From Burkholderia ubonensis subsp. mesacidophila (GTDB lineage: Bacteria; Pseudomonadota; Gammaproteobacteria; Burkholderiales; Burkholderiaceae), in the NCBI RefSeq assembly GCF_002097715.1, contig NZ_CP020738.1, forward strand, positions 1,302,001-1,366,000: DNA of 64,000 nucleotides, read 5' to 3'. Both the position numbers and the translations under genes were made by a program. The notes beneath the pieces are model-generated. The model had not been told where the DNA came from and made no database searches. It saw only the letters and a list, made by a program, of their open reading frames with translations. This document shows positions 57,265-64,000 of the stretch, in pieces. Within the stretch, counting starts at the first letter, position 1. Each line of letters starts with the position of its first letter.

Positions 57265-57314
57265 GGCGGGCCGCGCGATACGGCGGCCCGCCGTTGCACG
57301 CCTCGCACGAGGCG
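57265..57314. other. Two hairpins between ahpC and ahpF
   Basis: CGCCTCG-CA-CGAGGCG at 57299-57314 and GGCGGGCCG paired with CGGCCCGCC at 57265-57292 lie right after the ahpC stop. They have no T run. They could stabilise the ahpC mRNA or reduce read-through into ahpF, giving more AhpC than AhpF, which is inference. Confidence 0.5.
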
Positions 57315-57328
57315 CGCGGGGCGTTTCG

Positions 57329-57892
57329 TCAGATCTTGCCGATCAGGTCGAGCGACGGCGTCAGCGTCTCGGCGCCCGGGGTCCACTTGGCCGGGCACAC
57401 TTCACCCGGGTGCGCGGCGATGTATTGCGCGGCCTGCACCTTGCGCAGCAGTTCGCCTGCATCGCGGCCGATGCCGTTGTCGTGGATCTCGCACAGCTTG
57501 ATCTCGCCTTCCGGGTTGATCACGAACGTGCCGCGCAGCGCCATCCCTTCTTCCTCGATCAGCACGTCGAAGTTGCGCGACAGCGTCAGCGTCGGGTCGC
57601 CGATCATCGGGTACTTGATCTTGGCGATCGTGTCCGACGTGTCGTGCCAGGCCTTGTGCGTGAAGTGCGTGTCGGTCGACACCGCGTAGATTTCGACACC
57701 CAGCTTCTGGAATTCCGCGTAGCGGTCGGCGAGGTCGCCCAGCTCGGTCGGGCAGACGAACGTGAAGTCGGCCGGGTAGAACACGACGACGGACCACTTG
57801 CCCTTGAAGTTCTCGTCGGAGACGGGCACGAAATCGCCGTTGTGGTATGCGGTGGCCTTGAACGGCTTGATTTGGGTGTTGATGATCGGCAT
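57329..57892 (-). CDS. ahpC: Alkyl hydroperoxide reductase subunit C (2-Cys peroxiredoxin)
   Basis: A 187-aa peroxiredoxin. Peroxidatic Cys47 is in DFTFVCPTE, and resolving Cys166 in GEVCPAKW is near the C terminus. It reduces peroxides and is recycled by AhpF, encoded downstream. AAGGAAA precedes the ATG. Confidence 0.97.
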   Translation of the reverse strand: MPIINTQIKPFKATAYHNGDFVPVSDENFKGKWSVVVFYPADFTFVCPTELGDLADRYAEFQKLGVEIYAVSTDTHFTHKAWHDTSDTIAKIKYPMIGDPTLTLSRNFDVLIEEEGMALRGTFVINPEGEIKLCEIHDNGIGRDAGELLRKVQAAQYIAAHPGEVCPAKWTPGAETLTPSLDLIGKI

Positions 57893-58057
57893 CTGGGTTT
57901 CCTTGCTCGTTGCGGTGTTGAATTAGCGAGGTGCCAGTATCCGGGTTCACCCTGAGTTTGTGAAATTGCTTGTTTCAATCCTCGGGATCGTGAATTTCTA
58001 TCTGCGTGGGCCGGTTCACGCAGGAGATGCGAAGGAAGCGGCGGTTTGTCGCATCGC

Positions 58058-58480
58058 TCAGCGCCTCGGCGCGTCGCCGTAGAACTGCTCGATCAGTTCC
58101 TCGAGCAGGTAGCGGTGGTGCGACGACAGCGTCTCGATCTTCGACGCCAGCTCGATCGTCTCGCGCGTCGGCGGATAGCGCTCGTCGCGCGGCAGCGGCG
58201 GCGGCGTCACGTGCGACGCGGCGCTCGGCGGCGGGCCGTAGCGCAGCCAGTGCAGGTCGACGCGCAGCCACGTCGCGAGCGTGCGGAGTTTGTCCGGCGT
58301 CGGGATCGTGCGCCCGCTCAGCCATTTGTGCACGGTCTGCGTCGACACCGGGTGCGCGCCATGGTGACGGAGATTGAAGTGCCGGGCCAGGTCCGTCGCG
58401 CCGGCGACTTTCTTCGGCCCGCGTCGCAATGCGAATTTCAGGCGTTCGCTGAACGCCGCTTTTTCTTCGGGGGTCGGCAT
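58058..58480 (-). CDS. HTH (XRE-like) DNA-binding protein
   Basis: About 140 aa. Helix-turn-helix region with TDLARHFNLRHHGAHPVSTQTVHKWLSGRTIPTPDKLRTLATWLRV in part, a Cro/CI-type fold, then LHWLRYGPPPS, as in short phage-repressor-like regulators. The C-terminal part is a helical ELIEQFYGD. ATG at 58478-58480 is preferred over an upstream frame to 58639 that lacks support. It lies 165 bases upstream of ahpC on the same strand, with no proof of control. Confidence 0.75.
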   Translation of the reverse strand: MPTPEEKAAFSERLKFALRRGPKKVAGATDLARHFNLRHHGAHPVSTQTVHKWLSGRTIPTPDKLRTLATWLRVDLHWLRYGPPPSAASHVTPPPLPRDERYPPTRETIELASKIETLSSHHRYLLEELIEQFYGDAPRR

Positions 58481-58760
58481 GGCGCGATTGTGCATTTCGG
58501 CCGACACGCGCCGGGCAACCGGTCGGGTGAGATGTATCCCGCCGGCGTCGCCGCACACGATGACGCGCAAGCCAGCCGGCCCGTGCCGCATCGCCCGGGC
58601 CATCCGACGGATTTCAACCGGCGGGCGCATTTGAGACATTGAACGGGCGGGCAGTGCTGCCGCCTCGACCGAACGCGCGACCCGACGCGCGTCGTCCTGA
58701 AGCCCGTTCGACCTGAACGGATCGGCGCTTTGTGCGCAACGTCCGACATCTCACTGCGAT

Positions 58761-59726
58761 ATGAACCACGTTCTCGGACGCGTCGCCCGTGTTCTGCTGG
58801 CATGGACCCGCGACGCGATGCATTCCCGTTGGCCAGCCCGCGTGCCTGCGGGCTGGTTGCTCGGCGCGCTCGTCGTCGCGCTGCCCGCCGGCCCGGCGCG
58901 CTCGCACGATGCGCCGGCGCCGGTCGTCGCGACCGCCCCGGCCACCGCGGCCGCGACGCCGGCCGGACTCGTGCAGATGCCCGACGGCAGGCTGCTCGCG
59001 CCGGAATTCGCGCGCATCGTCACGCGGGGCGAACTCGTCGTCGCGGTGCTCGGCGTCGACCAGCCGCCGTTCTTCGAGTCGCGCAACGGGGAATTGACCG
59101 GCGTCGACATCGACCTCGCGAACGAAATCGCGAAAAAGCTCGGCGTGGCGGTGCATTTCAACCGCGAGGCCGCCACGTTCGACGGCGTCGTGCGCCTGCT
59201 CGCGACGGGGCGGGCCGACCTTGCCGTCAGCAAGCTGTCGCGCACGCTGCCGCGCGCGCAGGCCATCCGCTTCAGCACGCCGTACGTGAGCCTGAAGCGC
59301 GCGCTGCTGCTCAATCGCATCCGGTTCGCCGAACTCGCCCGAGGGCGCCCCGTGCCGGAGGTCGTGCGCGACTACGACGGCACGATCGGCATCGTGGCGG
59401 GCTCGGCCTACGCCGACTACGTGCAGACCGACTTTCCGAAAGCCCGGATCCGCACCTATTCGAGCTGGAGCGCGGTGCTGGATGCGCTGAACGCCGGCTC
59501 TGTGTCGGCGACCTATCGCGACGAGCTGGCCGTCAAGCGCGTGATGCGGGAGCAGCCGACGGCGCCGATTCGCCTGCGCGTGGCGACGCTCGCCGATCTC
59601 GACGATGCGCTCGCGATCGGCGTGCGCGTCTCCGACCCGACGCTGCTGGCTTTCGTCAATCAATTCCTGGCCGACCGCGGCAGGCAGCTCGACGTGAAGT
59701 CGCTGCTCAACGCGATGAATCGCTGA
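58761..59726 (+). CDS. Family 3 solute-binding protein
   Basis: A 321-aa protein with a hydrophobic signal segment (about 30-47) and a binding-protein core: RGELVVAVLGVDQPPFFESRNGELTGVDIDLANEIAKKLG and then ATGRADLAVSKLSRTLPRAQAIRFSTPYV. An alternative ATG at 58818 (MHSRWPARV) would give a more normal signal length. No ABC permease is adjacent. Instead a SDF-type permease gene follows after one base, which is unusual. Confidence 0.8.
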   Translation: MNHVLGRVARVLLAWTRDAMHSRWPARVPAGWLLGALVVALPAGPARSHDAPAPVVATAPATAAATPAGLVQMPDGRLLAPEFARIVTRGELVVAVLGVDQPPFFESRNGELTGVDIDLANEIAKKLGVAVHFNREAATFDGVVRLLATGRADLAVSKLSRTLPRAQAIRFSTPYVSLKRALLLNRIRFAELARGRPVPEVVRDYDGTIGIVAGSAYADYVQTDFPKARIRTYSSWSAVLDALNAGSVSATYRDELAVKRVMREQPTAPIRLRVATLADLDDALAIGVRVSDPTLLAFVNQFLADRGRQLDVKSLLNAMNR

Positions 59727-59727
59727 C

Positions 59728-61029
59728 ATGGACATCGACACAATGAAGATGACACCCCATTCCCCATGGCTGCACGCGTTCGCCGTCAATCCGTGGACCG
59801 TGTTCGGCAGTCTCGCGCTCGGCGTCGTGACCGGCCTGCTGCTGCCGGAAGCCGCGCCGAAATTCGAGTTCGTCGGGGACGTCTACGTCGGCCTGCTGAA
59901 GATGACGGCGCTGCCGTTCATGGTGGCGGCGGTGATTTTCAGCCTGCAGCGGCTGATGCGCGACGGCAGCGCGGCGGATCTCGTCGGGCGCGTGATGGTG
60001 ATGTTCGTCGCCGTGTCGGTGTTCGTCGTCGTCGTCGGGGCGGTCGTGCTGCTCGCGATGCGGCCCGGCGAGCATCTGTCGAACGAGACGCTCAGGGCGT
60101 TCGGCGCGATGGTCGGCAGCGACGGCGCGGCGAGCGACACCGTGATGAGCCTGTACGGCGTCGATCCGTCGGAAAAGACCTCCGGCTTCGCCGACATGCT
60201 GATCGCGCTCGTGCCGGGCAACTTCTTCGCCGCGCTGGCGAACGGCGATACGCTGAAAGCGCTCGTCTTCTCGCTGTTCTTCGGGTTCGCGGCCGGGCGC
60301 GTCCCCGCGAGCGCGTCGACGGCGCTGGCCCAATCGCTGGAGACGGTCTACTTCACGTGCCAGAAGCTCATGCACTGGCTCGCCTATCCGACGCCGGTCG
60401 TGCTGTTCTGCATGGGCGCCGCGCAGATCGGCACGTCCGGCATCGGGCCGCTCGAAGCGATGATCCGCTTCGTCGCGGCGTTCTTCGCCGTGTCGGCCTT
60501 GCTGATCGCGGCGGCGGTCGTCGTGATCTGGAAGCGCTCGGGGCGCACGCTGGCCGCGACGCTCGCCGAGTTGCGCCTCCCGTTCGCGCTCGCGCTCGCG
60601 ACCCGCAGCAGCATCGCCTGCATGCCGGGGATGATCCAGTGTCTCGTCGGCGGCTTCGGCTTTGCGCGCGCGCGCGTCGAGCTGCTCGTGCCGTTGACCG
60701 TGTCGCTGCTGCGCGTCGGCCCGATGGTCTATTACGCCAGTGCGACGCTGTTCATCGCGCAACTCTACGAGCGTCCGCTCGGCGTCGGCGAGCTCGGGCT
60801 GGTGCTGCTCGCGTCGGTGCTCGCCGGTTTCGCGTCGGCGGGCACGTCGGGCCTCGTGACCGTGTCGCTGGTCGGCATGACGTGCGCCCACCTGCATCTG
60901 CCGTTCGAGGCCGCGTTCGTGCTGTTCGCCGCGGTCGATCCGGTTTGCGAGATGCTGCGGACCTTGTTGCTGGTGATCGGCAATTCGGCCGTCGTGTCCG
61001 CCATCTGTTCGCGGCCGTCGCGAACCTAG
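59728..61029 (+). CDS. SDF (dicarboxylate/amino acid:cation symporter) family permease, divergent
   Basis: A 433-aa membrane protein with the elevator-transporter fold: KMTALPFMVAAVIFSL (TM2 area), LVPGNFFAALANGDTLKALVFSLFFGF, and HP1 serine loop ATRSSIACMPGM. The NMDGT cation-binding motif of TM7 is missing (LLRVGPMVYYASAT instead). In TM8 the DxxxDxxRT pattern is DPVCEMLRT, keeping Arg and Thr but without the later Asn. Substrate and ion coupling thus differ from the glutamate-type members. It starts one base after the binding-protein stop. Confidence 0.8.
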   Translation: MDIDTMKMTPHSPWLHAFAVNPWTVFGSLALGVVTGLLLPEAAPKFEFVGDVYVGLLKMTALPFMVAAVIFSLQRLMRDGSAADLVGRVMVMFVAVSVFVVVVGAVVLLAMRPGEHLSNETLRAFGAMVGSDGAASDTVMSLYGVDPSEKTSGFADMLIALVPGNFFAALANGDTLKALVFSLFFGFAAGRVPASASTALAQSLETVYFTCQKLMHWLAYPTPVVLFCMGAAQIGTSGIGPLEAMIRFVAAFFAVSALLIAAAVVVIWKRSGRTLAATLAELRLPFALALATRSSIACMPGMIQCLVGGFGFARARVELLVPLTVSLLRVGPMVYYASATLFIAQLYERPLGVGELGLVLLASVLAGFASAGTSGLVTVSLVGMTCAHLHLPFEAAFVLFAAVDPVCEMLRTLLLVIGNSAVVSAICSRPSRT

Positions 61030-61038
61030 GAGTCCATC

Positions 61039-61740
61039 ATGGCGCTCATCGGCGTTCTCGGCGGCATGGGGCCGCTCGCGACGGTCGACTTCATGCACCG
61101 CGTGATGCAGCTGACGCGCGCGCGCTGCGATCAGGAGCATCTCGCGATGATCGTCGCGAACCTGACGCATACGCCCGATCGTTCGCGCGCGATCGTTGCC
61201 GGCGACGCCGACCCGTTGCCGGCGCTGCTCGACGGCATCGACCTGCTGAACCGGTGCGGCGCCGGCGTGATCGTGATCCCGTGCAATTCGGCGCACCACT
61301 GGTATGCGCAGATGGCCGAACACAGCGCGGCGCCGATCCTGCATATCGTCGACGCATCGGTGGCCGCGTTGCCTGAAGGCATCCGGCGGGTCGCGGTGCT
61401 CGCGACGGGCGGCGCGCTCGCGTCGGGGTTCTATCAGGCATCCTTGCGGGCGCGCGGCATCGAGCCGGTGATGCCGGCGGCGGCCGCCCAGCGCGACATC
61501 GCCGCATGCATCGAGGCCGTCAAGGCAACGAAGATCGAAGCCGCCGCGCGGCATCTGTCGCGGGCGCTGGCGACGCTCGAGCGGCGCAAGGTCGCCGTCG
61601 CGGTGATGGGCTGCACGGAGATTCCGATCGCGGCGCGCGCGTTGCGCAACGCCGGGGTCATGCTCATCGACAGCACGCAGGAACTGGCGCGCGCCACGGT
61701 CGCCTATGCGGTCGAACGCGGCTGGGGCAGGGCGATGTAA
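61039..61740 (+). CDS. Aspartate/glutamate racemase family protein
   Basis: A 233-aa protein of the Asp/Glu racemase superfamily with two catalytic cysteines: Cys near residue 82 in VIPCNSAHHW and Cys near 194 in VMGCTEIPI. GVLGGMGPLATVDF is the typical start. TAGGAG precedes the ATG. It follows the permease by 9 bases, so a racemised amino acid (Asp, Glu or related) is the likely cargo. Confidence 0.9.
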   Translation: MALIGVLGGMGPLATVDFMHRVMQLTRARCDQEHLAMIVANLTHTPDRSRAIVAGDADPLPALLDGIDLLNRCGAGVIVIPCNSAHHWYAQMAEHSAAPILHIVDASVAALPEGIRRVAVLATGGALASGFYQASLRARGIEPVMPAAAAQRDIAACIEAVKATKIEAAARHLSRALATLERRKVAVAVMGCTEIPIAARALRNAGVMLIDSTQELARATVAYAVERGWGRAM

Positions 61741-61765
61741 AGGACGAGGCAAAGGGCGATCGGCA

Positions 61766-62662
61766 TCACGCCGCCGCCATTTGCCTCAACCATTGCGCGA
61801 GCCGCCTCGCGCCATCCGGCAAGTCCGTGTCCTCGCGGGTGCACAGGTAGTAATCGCGCCCGTCGTCGAGCACGTGATCGAACAGCCGCACCAGTTCGCC
61901 GCTCGCCAGCTCGCGCTCGACGAGCGGCGCGCGCAGCAGCGCGACGCCGAGCTCCGCGCGCGCCGCGCTCAGCGTGAGCTGCCCGTCCTCGAACATCGGG
62001 CCGACCGCGTGCGACACGTGCCGCACGCCCGCGCCCTGCAGCCAGTTGACCCACGCGCTGCGATCCTCGTCGTGCACGAGCGGCGCGTGCGCGAGATCGG
62101 CCGGGGTGCGGAACGGCCCGTGACGCTTCAGGAACGACGGGCTGCACATCGGCGTCATCGCGCCCGGCAGCAGCCGCTCGCAGCGATATCCGGGCCAGTC
62201 GCCGGTGCCGAAGCGGATCGACAGGTCCGACGCATCGCTTCGGTAGTTGCGGTGGTGCGCGTACAGTACCGTGACGTCGACGTCGGCGTTCTTCGCGAGG
62301 AACGCATGCAGGCGCGGGATGAACCAGCCGATGCCGAACAGCGGGATCAGGCTGATCGTGATCTGCCGCAGCGACGAGCGGTCGCGCACGAAGCGCGTCG
62401 CGCTGCGCAGCACCGAGAACGCGGCGCTGATCGACCGGTAGTAGTCGCGGCCTTCGTCGGTGAGCGCGAGCAGGCGCCCGTCGCGCACGGTCAGCGGCGT
62501 CTGGATGAACGCGTCGAGCAACTGCAGCTGGTGGCTGACCGCGGACGGCGTGATGTCGAGCTCGGCGGCCGCCGCGGTGACCGAGCCGAGGCGCGCGAAT
62601 GCCTCGAACGCGCGGACGGCGCGCAGCGGCGGATCATGCGGCAATTGTTCGATATTTTTCAT
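61766..62662 (-). CDS. LysR-family transcriptional regulator (GcvA-like)
   Basis: A 298-aa regulator with N-terminal LPHDPPLRAVRAFEAFARLGSVTAAAAELDITPSAVSHQLQLLDAF in part and a GcvA-type effector domain. It is convergent with the racemase gene (25 bases) and divergent from the binding-protein gene at 62839, so it may control either or both. Confidence 0.9.
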   Translation of the reverse strand: MKNIEQLPHDPPLRAVRAFEAFARLGSVTAAAAELDITPSAVSHQLQLLDAFIQTPLTVRDGRLLALTDEGRDYYRSISAAFSVLRSATRFVRDRSSLRQITISLIPLFGIGWFIPRLHAFLAKNADVDVTVLYAHHRNYRSDASDLSIRFGTGDWPGYRCERLLPGAMTPMCSPSFLKRHGPFRTPADLAHAPLVHDEDRSAWVNWLQGAGVRHVSHAVGPMFEDGQLTLSAARAELGVALLRAPLVERELASGELVRLFDHVLDDGRDYYLCTREDTDLPDGARRLAQWLRQMAAA

Positions 62663-62838
62663 GTATCAAATTTTATAGAAAAGTCCGGGTAAGCGTCAAT
62701 CTGAAAATATCTTGTATTTACATGGTGTTGGGCTATTGTGTCGGGAATGGCATAAGCATCCAACAATTGGGTATTTGGGGTGTGGAAGCCGACTATTTAA
62801 TATTTTTCATGTTTCGTCCGATTCTTCCGGTTCCCCAC

Positions 62839-64000
62839 ATGAAAATCTCCTTCGTTCCCGCCGGCCTCGCGTGGTCCGCGTTTGCCCTGATCGCTTCCAC
62901 GCCCGCCGCCGCGCAATCCGCGCCGCAGACGATCCTGATCGGCCTCGCGGCGCCGCTGACCGGCCCGTCCGCCCGGATCGGCAAGGACCTGCAGAACGGC
63001 GCGCAGCTCGCGATCGACGACGCGAACGCCCAACATCCGAGCGTCGGCGGCAAGCCGGTGGTCTACAAGCTCGTCGCGGCGGACGACCAGTCCGACCCGC
63101 GCACCGCCGTCGCGGTGGCGCAGCAGCTCGTCGACAAGCACGTGATCGGCGTGGTCGGCCACTGGAACACCGGCTGCAGCGTGCCCGCGTCGCGCGTCTA
63201 TCGCGATGCCGGGATCGCGCAGATCGCACCCGCGTCGACCGGCCATCAATACACGCAGCAGGGCTACGCGACGGCGTTCCGCATCATGGGTCACGACGAT
63301 GCGGGCGGCAACTTCACGGGCGCCTACGCGGTGAAGACGCTGAAGGCGAAGCGCATCGCGGTGATCGACGATCGCACGTCGTTCGGCGCGGGCCTGGCCG
63401 ACCAGTTCATCAAGGGCGTCGAGGCGAGCGGCGGCGCGATCGTCGATCGCCAGTACGTGAACGACAAGACGACCGATTTCAGCGGCGTGCTGACCGCGAT
63501 CAAGGGCAAGCGCGCGGATCTCGTGTTCTTCGGCGGCCTCGACGCGCAGGCCGCGCCGCTCGCGCGGCGCATGCGCCAGCTCGGCGTGAATGCACCGCTG
63601 CTCGGCGCGGGCGGGTTCGTGAGCCAGACCTTCCTGTCGCTCGCGGGCAAGGACGGCGAAGGCGTCACCGCGCTCGAACCGGGCCTGCCGCTCGCGCGGA
63701 TGCCGGGCGGCAACGCGTTCGATGCGCAGTACCAGGCGCGCTACCATGCGCCGATCGAGCTGCACGCGCCGTTCGCGTACGACGCGGCCGCGACGCTGAT
63801 CGCGGCGACGCAGAAGGCCGGTACGACGCAGCCGGCGAAGCTGGTCGCCGCGGTGCGCGCGATCGACCGGCCGGGCGTGACGGGCCGGATCGCGTTCGAC
63901 GACGCGGGCAACCTGAAGCACCCCGCGTTCACGATCTACCAGGTGCGCGGCGGCAAGTGGACCGTCGTCGACGTGCTCGGCGGCGCGCGCGCCGCGTCCA
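62839..64000 (+). CDS. Branched-chain-type ABC amino acid binding protein, 3' end outside the window
   Basis: At least 387 codons of a periplasmic binding protein of the LivJ/LivK (type I) family: signal peptide (about 1-26, LAWSAFALIASTPAAAQ), then ILIGLAAPLTGPSARIGKDLQNGAQLAIDDANAQ and VGVVGHWNTGCSVPASRVYRDAGIAQIAPAS. FGGLDAQAAPLARRMRQLG is also typical. An in-frame ATG at 62809 would add 10 residues without a ribosome site. It is divergent from the LysR gene at 61766. The permease and ATPase genes are expected beyond the window. Confidence 0.9.
   Translation, partial: MKISFVPAGLAWSAFALIASTPAAAQSAPQTILIGLAAPLTGPSARIGKDLQNGAQLAIDDANAQHPSVGGKPVVYKLVAADDQSDPRTAVAVAQQLVDKHVIGVVGHWNTGCSVPASRVYRDAGIAQIAPASTGHQYTQQGYATAFRIMGHDDAGGNFTGAYAVKTLKAKRIAVIDDRTSFGAGLADQFIKGVEASGGAIVDRQYVNDKTTDFSGVLTAIKGKRADLVFFGGLDAQAAPLARRMRQLGVNAPLLGAGGFVSQTFLSLAGKDGEGVTALEPGLPLARMPGGNAFDAQYQARYHAPIELHAPFAYDAAATLIAATQKAGTTQPAKLVAAVRAIDRPGVTGRIAFDDAGNLKHPAFTIYQVRGGKWTVVDVLGGARAAS

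Noticed and set aside
59707..61752. A 681-aa minus-strand frame
   Set aside because: Antisense to the SDF permease and racemase genes; composition His/Arg/Asp-rich and no known domain.
1..64000. tRNA, rRNA or CRISPR
   Set aside because: Looked for tRNA-like cloverleaf ends, rRNA-like conserved blocks and regularly spaced short repeats. None was found. The only long repeat pair is the inverted repeats of the 317-bp element.

Overview
The window is GC-rich DNA with strong G/C third-position bias, dense operons and very long antisense shadow reading frames. Gene content (a complete wsp chemosensory operon, mmsAB valine catabolism, MHS-type permeases, many LysR regulators, ahpCF, a catecholate-type TonB receptor) fits a Betaproteobacterium of the genus Burkholderia, most likely the Burkholderia cepacia complex. 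I base this on family knowledge and style, not on a database search. No rRNA, tRNA, CRISPR array, phage integrase or intact transposase was seen.

Layout. 1-4.8 kb: mmsB (cut by the window edge), mmsA, an MHS-family permease and a divergent LysR regulator. 4.9-8.5 kb: two small conserved genes, a three-gene DsrE-like cluster and a J-domain protein. 8.6-12.1 kb: an AT-richer island with an unknown 140-aa gene and a 748-aa NACHT NTPase, the best candidate for an anti-phage or other conflict gene. 12.1-23.4 kb: a GAF-PAS-GGDEF-EAL protein facing the wspABCDEFR operon, both acting on cyclic-di-GMP. 23.9-28.8 kb: small genes, a broken M35-type metallopeptidase with an OmpA-like partner, and an ArsR/SRPBCC pair divergent from an azoreductase over a 41-bp dyad that covers both promoters.

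28.9-37 kb: a Fur-controlled TonB receptor, then an asparagine-use locus (zinc-type asparaginase, LysR, aspartase, permease). A 317-bp element with 32-bp perfect terminal inverted repeats sits between the LysR gene and aspA. 37.5-42.6 kb: a compact five-gene chemosensory-like operon with no CheW, CheR or CheB: a membrane CheA-like kinase with Hpt but no visible CheW-like domain, a separate MCP signalling hairpin, two CheX/CheC-like proteins with the same C-terminal tail, and a CheY. 42.8-46.6 kb: alginate-lyase-like lipoprotein, enoyl-CoA hydratase, alanine racemase, MAPEG protein.

46.8-52.1 kb: a glutamine-type ABC transporter behind a strong sigma70-like promoter, followed by a C45 peptidase/acyltransferase, a class III aminotransferase and an AhpD-like protein, which looks like one uptake-and-use operon for an amine or N-acyl compound. 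52.2-55.5 kb: a Pro/Ala-rich anchored protein and a Tat-exported glycoside-hydrolase-like protein. 55.6-58.5 kb: ahpF, ahpC and an HTH regulator. 58.8-61.7 kb: a solute-binding protein, a divergent SDF-family permease lacking the NMDGT motif, and an Asp/Glu-type racemase. 61.8-64 kb: a LysR gene and the start of a branched-chain-type ABC binding protein gene cut by the window end.

Coordinates and starts were checked against the sequence. Fold and domain calls are by eye.
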